Part shown: one piece after another, positions 42,436-53,400 of the stretch
Layout of the letters: the number at the start of each line of letters is the position of its first letter
Position numbering within the stretch: the stretch's first letter is position 1
IMG/VR virus record: IMGVR_UViG_3300029915_000012
Location: 1 to 64,000 of that record
From: a virus
Reading direction: 5' to 3' (one strand)
DNA length: 64,000 nt
Translations under genes and position numbers: made by a program
The notes under the pieces: generated by a model
Seen by the model: the letters and a program-made list of their open reading frames with translations, nothing else
Told to the model about the DNA's origin: nothing
Databases searched by the model: none

Positions 42436-43191
42436 ATGGAAAATAATAAAGAAAAAGAAGAATTCAAAATGCCTCAAATTAAATCAGAATCTGATTTAAA
42501 TAAAGTATTTGATGCTATATATGATCAAGGATTTGGATATATAAGTAGAAGAGATGATTATCACCAAAATAAAATTCAAAAAATTGTACAAAAATACAAT
42601 ACATTAAAATTAGATATACCTGATAATTTTTATCGTAATCTTTATGATATAAAAAATTATTCAGAAGTTGAAAAAGAAGTGATGAATCATTTTTCTAAAT
42701 TTAATCCTGATGATAAAATTAATGAATTTATAAAAAATATTTTTTCATTAAAATATGATGATAGAGGTAAACCTCCTGAAAATAACTGTGAAAGTATAAA
42801 TACTGTCATTGATTGGTTCAAATTCAAAAATAAATATAATCTTATTGATAAAGATTTCAAATTCAATAAAAATTATCTAAATGTAGATGTTTATAATTTA
42901 GATAAAAACTCAATAAAAATAAATTTTAAAGATGATTATGATAATTTTGAAAGTTTTTACGAATTAATATTTAATGAAAAATGTATTGAGATAAAACATA
43001 GAACTGGCGATTGGCAGAATATTGGTAAAATAGAAATAAAATTATTTCTAAATAATACAGCTAGTATTAGAGGAGATTTAACTAAAATTAAAGACTATTA
43101 TTATAAAGATTTAATGAAAAATTTTTATTTTAATAATGCATATATTATATACTATAAAAATAAAATTGAAAAAATAAATCCAAAAGTGTAG
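42436..43191 (+). CDS. Hypothetical protein
   Basis: 251 residues, charged, no signal or membrane segment; GFGYISRRDDYHQNKIQKIVQKY near the start. Ends in TAG inside the terminator hairpin. No family recognised. Confidence 0.7.
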   Translation: MENNKEKEEFKMPQIKSESDLNKVFDAIYDQGFGYISRRDDYHQNKIQKIVQKYNTLKLDIPDNFYRNLYDIKNYSEVEKEVMNHFSKFNPDDKINEFIKNIFSLKYDDRGKPPENNCESINTVIDWFKFKNKYNLIDKDFKFNKNYLNVDVYNLDKNSIKINFKDDYDNFESFYELIFNEKCIEIKHRTGDWQNIGKIEIKLFLNNTASIRGDLTKIKDYYYKDLMKNFYFNNAYIIYYKNKIEKINPKV

Positions 43192-43208
43192 AAATTTCTA
43201 CACTTTTT
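43182..43208. terminator. Bidirectional intrinsic terminator
   Basis: Near-perfect palindrome AAAAGTGTAGAAA / TTTCTACACTTTT covering the ends of two convergent genes. Confidence 0.85.
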
Positions 43209-44325
43209 TATTTTTATAATAACTTATAATATTATTATCAATATCATTTAATAATTTTTCAAGATTCTTAATAATTTCTTTATGTTTTTCTGCAGCAGAA
43301 ATAATATCAAAATTTAAAAATTTTTTATAAATTAATATATCATTTTTATATTCTGAATATAGATTTCTATTACAAATTTTAACTCCTAATTTAAATATTT
43401 TTTCTTCAATTTTGCTTGTTAGATTAATTATGTCTTTACTATTAGATTTAATATAATTATTACTATTATTATAATCTTTTAATAAATTTATTACGCAATT
43501 AAATGATTTATTTAATAAAGACATACATGTTACATAATTACCATAATATAATATAGCATTATCAAAATCTTCATCATTTAATAATTTTAAACTACTATTC
43601 AAATCATTTTTCATTTTATCAGCATAATAATCAAGATTTATATTACTAAGATTATGATATCTATTACCAACTTTAGCATGTTCTAATATTTTTTTATCAT
43701 TATAGCATATGATATCTATTTTCGTTAATTCATCAATTTTTTTATTAATGTTTTGATAATCTATAACAATATTATTAATTTTAACAATTTTAGTTAAAGA
43801 TTTATTCAATTTATTATCTAATAAGTTTTTTTCTTTAATTAACTTCTTCATTCTATTAATTGTATACTCATTATCATTCATATTAATATCTACGGTAAGA
43901 TTATTTAATTCAGATTTGATATATTTTTCACAATTTGGATAATTAGTTTGCATATAAATTTCAATATCAGATTTACTTTTTGATATTAAATATATTGAAT
44001 CATCTATACTATTAACAATTTGTTTATATTCAATTAATGATTTATACATATTTTTCAATTTGATATAAACATTTATATTCACATCAATCTTAGTTATTTT
44101 ATCATAGATTGAATCATTATATTTTATTAATAATTCATCAGGTAATTCATTTATTTTATTTTTTAATTTTTTTATTCTTTTATTTAATATTACAATATTT
44201 TTTTTTAGAATTATAAAATTCCTTCTTTTTATATATTCAAAATATACTATATTTATTAAAAAATATAATAATGATATTATAAATAAAAAAGAAATTAGCA
44301 ATGATAGCACAATTAAAATTTTCAT
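43198..44325 (-). CDS. Membrane-anchored coiled-coil protein
   Basis: 375 residues. One strong transmembrane segment (~2-28), then basic YIKRRN and ~330 residues of helix with heptad-like L/I spacing. The topology (N-in anchor, long coiled coil) resembles EzrA-like proteins, but there is no sequence match I can defend. Possibly a phage protein organising at the inner membrane. Confidence 0.75.
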   Translation of the reverse strand: MKILIVLSLLISFLFIISLLYFLINIVYFEYIKRRNFIILKKNIVILNKRIKKLKNKINELPDELLIKYNDSIYDKITKIDVNINVYIKLKNMYKSLIEYKQIVNSIDDSIYLISKSKSDIEIYMQTNYPNCEKYIKSELNNLTVDINMNDNEYTINRMKKLIKEKNLLDNKLNKSLTKIVKINNIVIDYQNINKKIDELTKIDIICYNDKKILEHAKVGNRYHNLSNINLDYYADKMKNDLNSSLKLLNDEDFDNAILYYGNYVTCMSLLNKSFNCVINLLKDYNNSNNYIKSNSKDIINLTSKIEEKIFKLGVKICNRNLYSEYKNDILIYKKFLNFDIISAAEKHKEIIKNLEKLLNDIDNNIISYYKNKKV

Positions 44326-44390
44326 ATTTTCATATAACGTTATTTTATTAGATGTTCTATTATAAAAATAGTTTTAAGTTTTTTTTTATT

Positions 44391-44400
44391 TATATATAAA
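44391..44400 (+). promoter_or_regulatory. Possible late-type promoter TATATATAAA
   Basis: TTTTTATTTATATATAAAG, 16 nt upstream of the 44416 start, at the head of the structural cluster. Confidence 0.4.
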
Positions 44401-44415
44401 GAAAAAACATCTATT

Positions 44416-44775
44416 ATGATAGATACAAGAAATGAAGATTTAGTAAAAAAATATTTTGATTTAGTTCAAGAAGAAATCAAAAGATTAATTTCTCAAGATA
44501 AAGAAATAAAGAAAAGTGATGTGCAAACATTTAATGATGAAATTTTCAATCAATCTGATGAAATTAAAAGTGAGATAAGTAATTACATCGATCAAGCAAC
44601 AATGAATGATTTAGATATTAATAAAATTGCTAAAATTCTTTATGATAAATTTAAAGTTCAAACTAAAAATAATGTATTCAATCAAACGGATTCACAGAAT
44701 GTGCCTAATACTTTAATGGGCGAGAATAAACACATAAAAACATTTGAACAATTTAATTATGATAACAAATTTTAA
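44416..44775 (+). CDS. Small helical phage protein
   Basis: 119 residues, helical, with a C-terminal NKHIKTFEQFNYDNKF that looks like the leader peptide of neighbouring proteins placed at the other end. Overlaps the next gene by 17 nt. First gene of a long plus-strand late cluster. Confidence 0.7.
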   Translation: MIDTRNEDLVKKYFDLVQEEIKRLISQDKEIKKSDVQTFNDEIFNQSDEIKSEISNYIDQATMNDLDINKIAKILYDKFKVQTKNNVFNQTDSQNVPNTLMGENKHIKTFEQFNYDNKF

Positions 44776-45457
44776 AAAATATACATTAAATGAAACATAT
44801 GAATTATCTGGAAAGAATTCATTTTTAACTTATTTGCAGATAGTTTCAAATCATGATTATCATTTTATTTCGAATGATACATATAGAAAATTATACAAAT
44901 ATCATGTATTTTTTTCAACTGAAACTATAACAGGAATAGAAGATTATGTAGATATTTTTAAATATAAACACTCATTAGCATCAGCATATGAAATATTATT
45001 ACAAATAAAAGATAATAAATTAGCATTCTTTTTTGGTATAAAAGAAAATTCTACATTAAGATATGGATTTTTAGATTTAGATACACAAAGGAGTTATGTT
45101 GTTGGAGAATTTATATTTACTAAAGAATTTTTTGGATCAATATCTAAATATAAATCTATGCAGTTTGTTAATAAAATAATACAGAATACTGATGCTAAAA
45201 AATTACCAATACTATCAAAGATAAAACAAGATTGTGAACAATTTTACAAAGGTAAGAAGAAAACAAAAGTAGAAATATCAGACAATAAAGTGATTATTTA
45301 TATAACAAGAGATCAATTCACTGATGATGATATAAATATGAATCGTCCATTCAGATCATTAGATAATTGGGCTTCTAAAAAAATGTGGAGAAACAAAGTT
45401 GAATGTAGCGTTGATGATGAAGGCGATCCAATAAAATTTATATTGATAGTGAAATGA
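44759..45457 (+). CDS. MITNFKKY-leader protein
   Basis: 232 residues from the ATG at 44759 (upstream TTG rejected because the ATG gives the recurrent MITNFK leader followed by TLNE). Alpha/beta globular protein; no family recognised. Stop overlaps the next start. Confidence 0.7.
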   Translation: MITNFKKYTLNETYELSGKNSFLTYLQIVSNHDYHFISNDTYRKLYKYHVFFSTETITGIEDYVDIFKYKHSLASAYEILLQIKDNKLAFFFGIKENSTLRYGFLDLDTQRSYVVGEFIFTKEFFGSISKYKSMQFVNKIIQNTDAKKLPILSKIKQDCEQFYKGKKKTKVEISDNKVIIYITRDQFTDDDINMNRPFRSLDNWASKKMWRNKVECSVDDEGDPIKFILIVK

Positions 45458-45717
45458 AATACTTAAAAAGATTTGAAAATAAGGAAAAAGAATATAATAT
45501 TGATGATTATATAATTGTTCATAATAATATATATGTAGGAACTAGTAAAATATTTAAAATTGTTGATATTGTAAAAAATGCATATTATCCATATAACGTT
45601 ATTGGAGTAAATGGAGATATTCATTTTTTAGAATATAAGGACATAAAAAGAAAATTATCTAAAAAAGAAATTGAAAAATATGAATTAGATAATATATCAA
45701 ATAAATTTAACATATGA
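45454..45717 (+). CDS. MKYLKRFEN...NKFNI protein
   Basis: 87 residues. Leader MKYLKRFENKE, a middle reminiscent of the GDKLLCK family (YNIDDYIIVHNNIYVGTSKIFKIVDI), end SNKFNI. ATGA overlaps on both sides. Confidence 0.75.
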   Translation: MKYLKRFENKEKEYNIDDYIIVHNNIYVGTSKIFKIVDIVKNAYYPYNVIGVNGDIHFLEYKDIKRKLSKKEIEKYELDNISNKFNI

Positions 45718-46052
45718 AATATTTAAAAAGATTTGAAAATATTAATAATAATCCTGAAATTGGGGATTATATTATTATAGATAAACTTAATAATATACTA
45801 GGTCCAAGTTATGATGATATTTTTTATTTTTTGAATAATAATATTGGCAAAGTTGTTGGATTTGGAAATGTATATAACGGAAAAGGTATTAAAATCAAAT
45901 TTTTTAATATACCAAAGAATCTAAATACTCATTTTAATCCTGATCATATAAAGATTTTTCCAATGAATTCTATTTTAGCATTTGGTAAAAACAAAGAAAC
46001 TGTGAAAGAAGAAGCTGAAATACAACGTAATATAAAGAAATTTAACTTATGA
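45714..46052 (+). CDS. MKYLKRFEN...KKFNL protein
   Basis: 112 residues. Same leader as the previous gene, then EIGDYIIIDKLNNILG..KVVGFGNVYNGKGIKIKFF (small beta-barrel look), charged end NIKKFNL. ATGA overlaps. Confidence 0.75.
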   Translation: MKYLKRFENINNNPEIGDYIIIDKLNNILGPSYDDIFYFLNNNIGKVVGFGNVYNGKGIKIKFFNIPKNLNTHFNPDHIKIFPMNSILAFGKNKETVKEEAEIQRNIKKFNL

Positions 46053-46396
46053 AATATATTAAAACATTTGAATCAATATCAAAAGGAATCAATAATATAA
46101 CTACTATTGATTGCTCTGGAGATAATTTAACTGAATTACCTGAATTACCAGATAGTTTAATTACTTTATATTGTAATAATAATTTTTTAACTAAAATTAA
46201 AAAATTACCTCCTAATTTGAAACATTTAAAATGTTCTCATAATCATAATTTATCTGAGTTACCTATATTACCAGAAACTATGACTGAATTACGTTGCTAT
46301 AACACTAAATTACCTTATAATAATCTAATTGAATATAAAAAATGGTTAGATAAAGAGCATCCTGAAATATCAAAATCTAAACAATTTAATTTATGA
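46049..46396 (+). CDS. Short leucine-rich-repeat protein with leader and KQFNL end
   Basis: 115 residues. Leader MKYIKTFESISKG, then about three 20-21-residue leucine-rich repeats of the IpaH/bacterial type (L-P-x-L-P-x-x-L-x-x-L-x-C-x-x-N), end SKQFNL. LRRs mediate protein binding; partner unknown. Confidence 0.8.
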   Translation: MKYIKTFESISKGINNITTIDCSGDNLTELPELPDSLITLYCNNNFLTKIKKLPPNLKHLKCSHNHNLSELPILPETMTELRCYNTKLPYNNLIEYKKWLDKEHPEISKSKQFNL

Positions 46397-47175
46397 AATA
46401 CTTAAAATATTTTGAAACAAAATTAGAAGTTGAATATCATTGTCTTGAATGTGGATGGATAGGCTGGTTACCTATGACCAAAATAGTTAAATGTCCAAAT
46501 TGTGGAAATATTAATGATATATGGAAAGAAGGCGAATCAATACCTGAAAGACATAAAAAAATGAATTATTTATCTGAAAATATTAATATTATTAAACAAC
46601 AACCTTTTTATTTAAGTGGAGATATATTATACATATCAGATGATATGGCAAAATTAATGACTCCAACATATGCAAAATTAAATAAACTTTATAAAAATAA
46701 AGGAGTTCGTGATTATATCAATCAAGAACAAATTGATTTTTATAATAATGAAAAAGATGATAAAGGTTATTATAAATCTAGAAATATTAATACTAATATA
46801 ACTGTAAGATATGAAAGGATGTATGCTATGACAATACTTATAAAAAGACTTGGTGGAGTTCTTGAAAATAAATATGGAGAATTTCAATATTTTATAGGAG
46901 GAACATCAGGAGATCACGATATGCATGGTAAAAACATGGTGAGAGATACAAAAGAATGTAATTATAATCTAATGATAAAATATTATCCTATTATTGAACA
47001 TATAAAAAATTTTTACAAAAGATTAAAATCTAAAGACGAAGGATTTTTTGATATAATTAAAGATTCATTAGATAAAGATATAATGTTAGCTCAATACGGG
47101 GTACCAAAAGAACTAAAAAAATATTTCAAAAATGCTGAAGATGTGGCAATAAATGTTAATAAATTTAATATATAA
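46393..47175 (+). CDS. Zinc-ribbon protein with leader and NKFNI end
   Basis: 260 residues. Leader MKYLKYFETK, then a zinc ribbon YHCLECGWIGW...VKCPNCGNI (~14-43), a helical body with a GGTSGDHDMHGKNM loop, end NVNKFNI. It is followed by 93 nt of noncoding DNA, so the KFNI end is not explained by gene overlap. Confidence 0.75.
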   Translation: MKYLKYFETKLEVEYHCLECGWIGWLPMTKIVKCPNCGNINDIWKEGESIPERHKKMNYLSENINIIKQQPFYLSGDILYISDDMAKLMTPTYAKLNKLYKNKGVRDYINQEQIDFYNNEKDDKGYYKSRNINTNITVRYERMYAMTILIKRLGGVLENKYGEFQYFIGGTSGDHDMHGKNMVRDTKECNYNLMIKYYPIIEHIKNFYKRLKSKDEGFFDIIKDSLDKDIMLAQYGVPKELKKYFKNAEDVAINVNKFNI

Positions 47176-47239
47176 TATTATATATAGTATATATCATGAT
47201 CTTGCATGAATTTTATTTCGAATGAAATAGATTTTTTTT

Positions 47240-47249
47240 ATATATAGAT
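47240..47249 (+). promoter_or_regulatory. Possible late-type promoter TTTTTTATATATAG
   Basis: T-run followed by ATATATAGATA 20 nt upstream of the 1061-residue structural gene, in a 93-nt intergenic gap. Confidence 0.4.
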
Positions 47250-47268
47250 AAAAATTAAATTATTAAAC

Positions 47269-50200
47269 ATGATAAATCAACAAAATAGTTTTGTATCATT
47301 AGCTGAACAACTAGCTGTATTAAATAAAAATTCTACGGAAGTTATGACAAAATTAAATGATGTCGTAACTAGTAGAAATTCTGTTATTAACGTTAACTTA
47401 ATGAATTCTGATGGTACAACATCATCATATCAATTTCCAACTGTTGGACAATTGAAAAATGAATTAGATATTGCGAATAGAAATATTCAAAAATTAGCAG
47501 GATTAGCTGATAGTACAGCCTATGTATCTGATGGTACAACAATGAGAAGAATATATGTTGATGATTTAAATAGTGAACCTAGTCCTATTGATAGTTTAGA
47601 TACAATTAATAATTTTACTTCTATAAATAATTCTTTTTTTGAATCATTATGTGATCCTATATTAGCTATTGAACTTGATTTAACTGATAAAATAGATCAA
47701 AAAGTAAAAAAAGTATTATCACGTAGATATATTATTGAATTTCAGAAAGATCAATATGGAAATTTAACATCTGATGGAGCAAATTCTAAATCTGATTTTG
47801 AAAATAATTTCTTAAATAGAAATGATATTTTTATTGATGATTTAACTGCATGGTATACAAACACTAAAAATAACGGAGTTTTTCAGAGAAATGAACCATA
47901 TGATGAACAAATATTTGATTTGGATTATGATAGCCTTCAATACTATGGTATATTTGATGTTGTTGGTATTGATAATGATACAATAAATAATAAAATGTGG
48001 TATGTATTAGGTTCAATTACATATTACGATTATACTGGGAATACCAAACAATTATCAGTTGGAGATGAATTGATAATAAATAAAAAAGATTCATCAACAT
48101 TATGGACAATTAACGAAGTTAGTACTGCTAAAAGTAATTATAGAGTTATTTTAGAGAGGGTGGAAGGCTTAGATCCTGTGCCTATACTATCACAAGGATT
48201 AAAGATTTATAGTCCTGTATTACCAGCGAGAACAATAAAAATATCTATTGGTTATGACGAGTATAATGTTATATTTATTAAACCGATTAATACTGATTCA
48301 AATGTAATTTCGTCAACATGGTCTTATGGTACATCTTTCTATACCAACAATTTAGTATTGGATACTAATAGTACTGTCTCTATGACAAGATATTATAGTG
48401 ATAATGTATTTGATTATGGCGCTATATTAAAAGATTTGATTGCTAAAAATATACCTAGTCAATTTGGAGTTATTCCAAATGTACCAAATTTAACAGCTAC
48501 TAATTTTAAAGTTTTACAAACAAATACTCATTTAACAAATACTGCGGATTCCGCAAAAATTCAAAGTTTAAATGTACAAAAAGTATCTATAAATTCTCAA
48601 TTAGAACAATTAAATGATGCTATTATTGAACAAAATAAAGAACTTAGTACTAAACAATATAAATCAACATCTGATAAACAAGCTAGTCAAACAACATTAA
48701 ATAATTTAATAAATCAACAATCTTCTTTGACTAAATCTTATACATCAATAGTTAATCAAATAACAGCACAAAATACTGGAGCAATTTCAGATGTTGAGGC
48801 AGAATTTAGTGTAAGAGGATTTTGGAGTGTTCCAGAACCTATTATAATAAATACAGTAGGAGAAAATCAAAAGCAAGAGGTTGTTCAATTTATTGTTCAA
48901 TATAGATATAGTGCAACAGGTGGATCTGCTCCGACTACTGTTGGATTTGATCTAAATTTAACTGAAAATATATATACTAACTATATTTCAACTGGTGATA
49001 TTGTAGATCAAACAAAAGCATATCAAAATCCAAGTGTATCAACTCAAAGTGTAACAGAAACTGGATATTTTTCAAATTGGTATCAATTTACAACAGATGC
49101 TAGAACAAGAACTTATAATTCAGCATTAAATGTATGGACATGGGATATTGAAGATGTTACTGATGCAAATATAAAAAAAGTAAATCAATTGGATATTCCA
49201 TTACATCCTAACGAAACAGTTGATATTAGAATTAAATCAATATCAGAAGTTGGATATCCTGATGCACTTATTACATCTGATTGGAGTAATATTATGACTA
49301 TTGATTTTCCAGATGATCTTGCACAAGTAGGTAATGAAAATGCTACAATTTTACAATCTGCTCAAAATGATCAAATATATAATCAAATAGAAAGTGATTT
49401 TAATTCAAAAGGACTAACTGCACATTTACAACAATCATATTATGTTAACGATTTATATGTTGCTCATACAGATATAAACTTAGGTACATCTTTTAAAGAT
49501 AGTTCAGGCAATATGATTATGTTGAGTGATTATCTAACATCATTAACTAATAGAATTTTAGCACTTGAACAAATTGTTTCTAATGCTAAAGGTGAACTTT
49601 CAATTAGTTTATATCAAAATACTAATAGTGTTATTATACAAAATGGCGCATCTATAACACAAAAAATAGTATGTGAAAAATATGCTGAATTGTCTGGTAC
49701 AACTACAAGAACGTATTATAATAGTACATATTCAACTAATGATTATTATTTAGAATTTGATAATTTATCTCAATCTTCACAATTAGGCTTACTTTCATAT
49801 AGAAAATATGTACCTACTATTTCTGGTGATAATAGATTTTATAATCCAATATATTCAAATGGATCATTAGCAACATATGTAGATTCAAATGATAATTTAC
49901 AAACACAAGTTGATAATCAATTTGTTTGGATTTCTGATACATCAGGAAATAATGCTATATATAATTCAGGAGTAACATATGATGCTAATGGATTAGGACA
50001 GGTATTATATTCTAAAAATTGGAATATTGGATTAACTGGTACAACAGTACCAAATTCTGGCGGTACATATTCAACACCAATCAATATTTTTAATGATATT
50101 AACTGGACTGGAGGTACTTGGATAGCAGATAATAATTATGAAACAGATTTTCCTGTTACTATTCATCCATATATTGATAATATTAACGATTATGTTTATG

Positions 50201-50454
50201 CTGATAAAAGTGGAGTTGAATTAATTAACGCAAATAGTAAATTTATATTACCTATTAAAATATTTTTTAAATTATCTGGTGGAACAAATGATTCTATAAC
50301 ATTTCCAACTAATTTATCTACATCTCCATATGTAATAAGGAAATTAAGAATATTTATTGAATCTGAAAGCTTAACTAGACCATTTGAATTCGAAATTATA
50401 TTTAAAATATTTAGAAATAATACATCATCAAATAGAAGTAGTACAGCATCTTAA
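47269..50454 (+). CDS. Large virion structural protein (baseplate or tail candidate)
   Basis: 1061 residues, G/N/T/S/Y-rich like phage adhesin and baseplate proteins. Residues ~420-500 form a Q/N/S-rich coiled coil (SLNVQKVSINSQLEQLNDAIIEQNKEL). A beta-rich module follows with VPEPIIINTVGEN..FIVQYRYSATGGSAPTT and RIKSISEVGYPDALITSDWSNIM, which resembles a fibronectin-type fold. No export signal. Its size and its place before another 1144-residue protein suggest baseplate wedge or tail-fibre function. Confidence 0.75.
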   Translation: MINQQNSFVSLAEQLAVLNKNSTEVMTKLNDVVTSRNSVINVNLMNSDGTTSSYQFPTVGQLKNELDIANRNIQKLAGLADSTAYVSDGTTMRRIYVDDLNSEPSPIDSLDTINNFTSINNSFFESLCDPILAIELDLTDKIDQKVKKVLSRRYIIEFQKDQYGNLTSDGANSKSDFENNFLNRNDIFIDDLTAWYTNTKNNGVFQRNEPYDEQIFDLDYDSLQYYGIFDVVGIDNDTINNKMWYVLGSITYYDYTGNTKQLSVGDELIINKKDSSTLWTINEVSTAKSNYRVILERVEGLDPVPILSQGLKIYSPVLPARTIKISIGYDEYNVIFIKPINTDSNVISSTWSYGTSFYTNNLVLDTNSTVSMTRYYSDNVFDYGAILKDLIAKNIPSQFGVIPNVPNLTATNFKVLQTNTHLTNTADSAKIQSLNVQKVSINSQLEQLNDAIIEQNKELSTKQYKSTSDKQASQTTLNNLINQQSSLTKSYTSIVNQITAQNTGAISDVEAEFSVRGFWSVPEPIIINTVGENQKQEVVQFIVQYRYSATGGSAPTTVGFDLNLTENIYTNYISTGDIVDQTKAYQNPSVSTQSVTETGYFSNWYQFTTDARTRTYNSALNVWTWDIEDVTDANIKKVNQLDIPLHPNETVDIRIKSISEVGYPDALITSDWSNIMTIDFPDDLAQVGNENATILQSAQNDQIYNQIESDFNSKGLTAHLQQSYYVNDLYVAHTDINLGTSFKDSSGNMIMLSDYLTSLTNRILALEQIVSNAKGELSISLYQNTNSVIIQNGASITQKIVCEKYAELSGTTTRTYYNSTYSTNDYYLEFDNLSQSSQLGLLSYRKYVPTISGDNRFYNPIYSNGSLATYVDSNDNLQTQVDNQFVWISDTSGNNAIYNSGVTYDANGLGQVLYSKNWNIGLTGTTVPNSGGTYSTPINIFNDINWTGGTWIADNNYETDFPVTIHPYIDNINDYVYADKSGVELINANSKFILPIKIFFKLSGGTNDSITFPTNLSTSPYVIRKLRIFIESESLTRPFEFEIIFKIFRNNTSSNRSSTAS

Positions 50455-50474
50455 ATATAAAATATTAAAAAATT

Positions 50475-53400
50475 ATGATAAATAATAGCTTTCAATTATT
50501 AAGAACAAATCCAGCACTAACAACTAATGTTAAATTAGTTGTTAGTTCTGATTATAAGTTCTATTTAGAATCATTTGATACAAATTCTCAATTATCTAAT
50601 CAAAAATATAAACATTTTTCAATATCAAAAAATAATTTATATGAAAATCAAATTGTTAAATTTTATGATGGACTATCATCACAATTGGCATTTGATGTTA
50701 AATATGATTCTGATGATTCTACTGTATTTTCTAAATACGAACAACAATTTGATGATATTTATTGGAGTGGTGCTAAATCAGTTGAAGATACATGGTATAA
50801 TGAAACATATGAATATTTTGCGCCATTATTTATAAGAAAAAATAATATACCAGATGGATTTGTTATATTAAGAGTAGATGATTCCGCTCCTTATGATATC
50901 CAAGATGATGATTTAGGTGCTGGTAAAATTACAAAAGATAATTTTAATTCTCAAATTGTTAATAATTGGAAATGCGTATCTTTTGTTGATATGAGATATA
51001 ATACAGATTTAGGATTATTTTTAAATACAAATATTACAAATAATACATCATATCCAGAAAGATCATTTGATTTGGATTTTAGATCATATGAATATTCTAA
51101 ATTTTACGGAATAGATTATAATAATGGAGGATATGTTAATATTTCTAATTTTTTACAATCAACATTGCAATATGAACAACCACATTTTAAACTTGAATCT
51201 GATATTATAGAGTCATTTAAAACAAATAATTTAATATATCCTCATATTTTAAATTTTAAATTTTTATTTAATGATGTACCAGCAGATCCTGTTAATATAC
51301 ATAATTATTCATTAAATAGATATTATGGTTTTTATGCTGATAAATTAGAATTGATTACTAATTTAACTTCATATATAACTCCAGAATTGATAAGTGGATT
51401 TACATTGAAGAATAATATATTTGGCTATATGTCAGGAAGTACTTTCATACCAACTAATGAATCTCCATTTGTAGAAGGTTTCTTTTTAGATAAAACTTAT
51501 TGGATACAACTTACGTCATCTGAGACTGATAATGAATTTTATCAAGTAGTACTAGTGTATAATAACGGTGTTAATACATATAGAGTTATTAGTGATTTTG
51601 ATATGAGTGGTTCTACTTTTAATGTTTCAAATGATAGAACGTGCTTTATTAATTATACTGATGGCTATATTTATAATTGTCAAACTATTAATAATCCATC
51701 AGGTATTACTAATTATATATCTGGATATACTTCTAACTTTAATATTGATCCATATTACTCAGGAAATACTATTAAATCAATGTATGGTGATTTATATTTA
51801 ATACTAATTGATGGTATATATCATGTACTAAAATGTAAAAATGATAGCTATTTTATACAAAGTGATTACGCAATAAATTCTTACACAACAGGACTAGAAT
51901 ATTGGAAAGGTGGTAAAAATAGTAATTATTATACTACAAAACAAATTTATACATATGGAAATAAACCATTAATCTATCCTGTGTATAGAATAAAATTTAA
52001 TGATATTAAAGATTTTGATTTTAATAGAGTAAATACACATTTTGCTGATTTTGACTATGAAAAAGATATTTATACTGCAACTGATGAACAAAAATTATAT
52101 GCTATAGATTATACTGATACTTCAGTATTAAGTCAAAATTATATGACATATCCAAGAGGTGAAGATGGACAATATCAAATAATGAATGTATCTTCTGAAT
52201 ATATCGCAGATGACGAACTTTATGAAATATCATTTAACGATTTAACAGAAATATGGAGAAAAAATCCATCAGTTGTAAAATGGGGGTTCGCTGGCTCAAA
52301 TTCTAATTGCGATTATCCATATAAATTAAATAATTCAATTAGTATAGGAGACGTATTTAATGCAACTGCAGATGTATTTAGCTTGCTACCAACAGAAGTA
52401 GAAAAAAATTTAGATTACTGCTACAGAATAGGTAATTTTTTCTCAGGTAATACAAATAATATTATTAAATATTTAAATCAAACTACTAACATAGAAGTAG
52501 ATTTTATGGAAAATTATAGTAAAAAATTTAATTTAGATTTATATCTAAATTCAAATGTTGATTATTTTGATTATTTTTTTAAAAATAAAACATATTTTAC
52601 TATAGATGATATTAATTATACAAAACAAACATTAAAATATTCAACTTTTCAAGCAGGCGATATATATACAGCATCTAGTACATTATTTAAAGGTTTAAAT
52701 ATTAACGCATTAAATGTTACAAGTGTATCAAGAGATATTAATGGATCAATTACAAGTATAGTTGCTGATAATAGTAAAAATTTTAATGATTATAAATTTG
52801 CAATAATTCTTAATGATGTTTATCAATATTATACTGGTAATACATATGATTCAACATATGAAGGTGGATTATCAGGAAATACGATAATTGATATATCATC
52901 AAATGCAATACACGCATTTTTAAATGAAGAATTTAAAAATATTTTAGTTGTTGTTAATGTTAAAATACCAATTCAAAAAAATTATATTAGTTTAAATAAT
53001 GTCGCCTTTTTTGGTGAAAAATTTGGATTATATAATTCAAAAACATTAGACGGTAATAGTTTAGTCTATCCAGCAAATGTTAAAGAATTCGATCCATCAT
53101 TAATAGTTGCATCAAATATATTTAACGCATTTTATGATATGAATTCATTATCAGAATTTGATTCTGGTATAACATATTATTATATCAATTCAATTGGACA
53201 ATCTGGATATACAGCACCTATGAATACAACTGGAGGTACCATGGCATTAATACCTGATTGGGTTAAAAATGATACTCCATTTATTTTAAATTTAAATGAT
53301 CCAGCAGTTTTAACAACTAAACAAAATTCATATATTAAAACTGCAATAAAAGGACCATTAACTAATATTTATGATAAATATCAAGTGTATTACGATACAA

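Noticed and set aside
44744-44758. TTG start for the 44759-45457 gene
   Set aside because: The ATG at 44759 yields the recurrent MITNFK leader; the extra MNNLI is unlike any neighbour.
50575-50835. Ile/Leu/Asn-rich frame inside the 1144-residue gene
   Set aside because: Out-of-frame shadow of a long, well-supported coding sequence.
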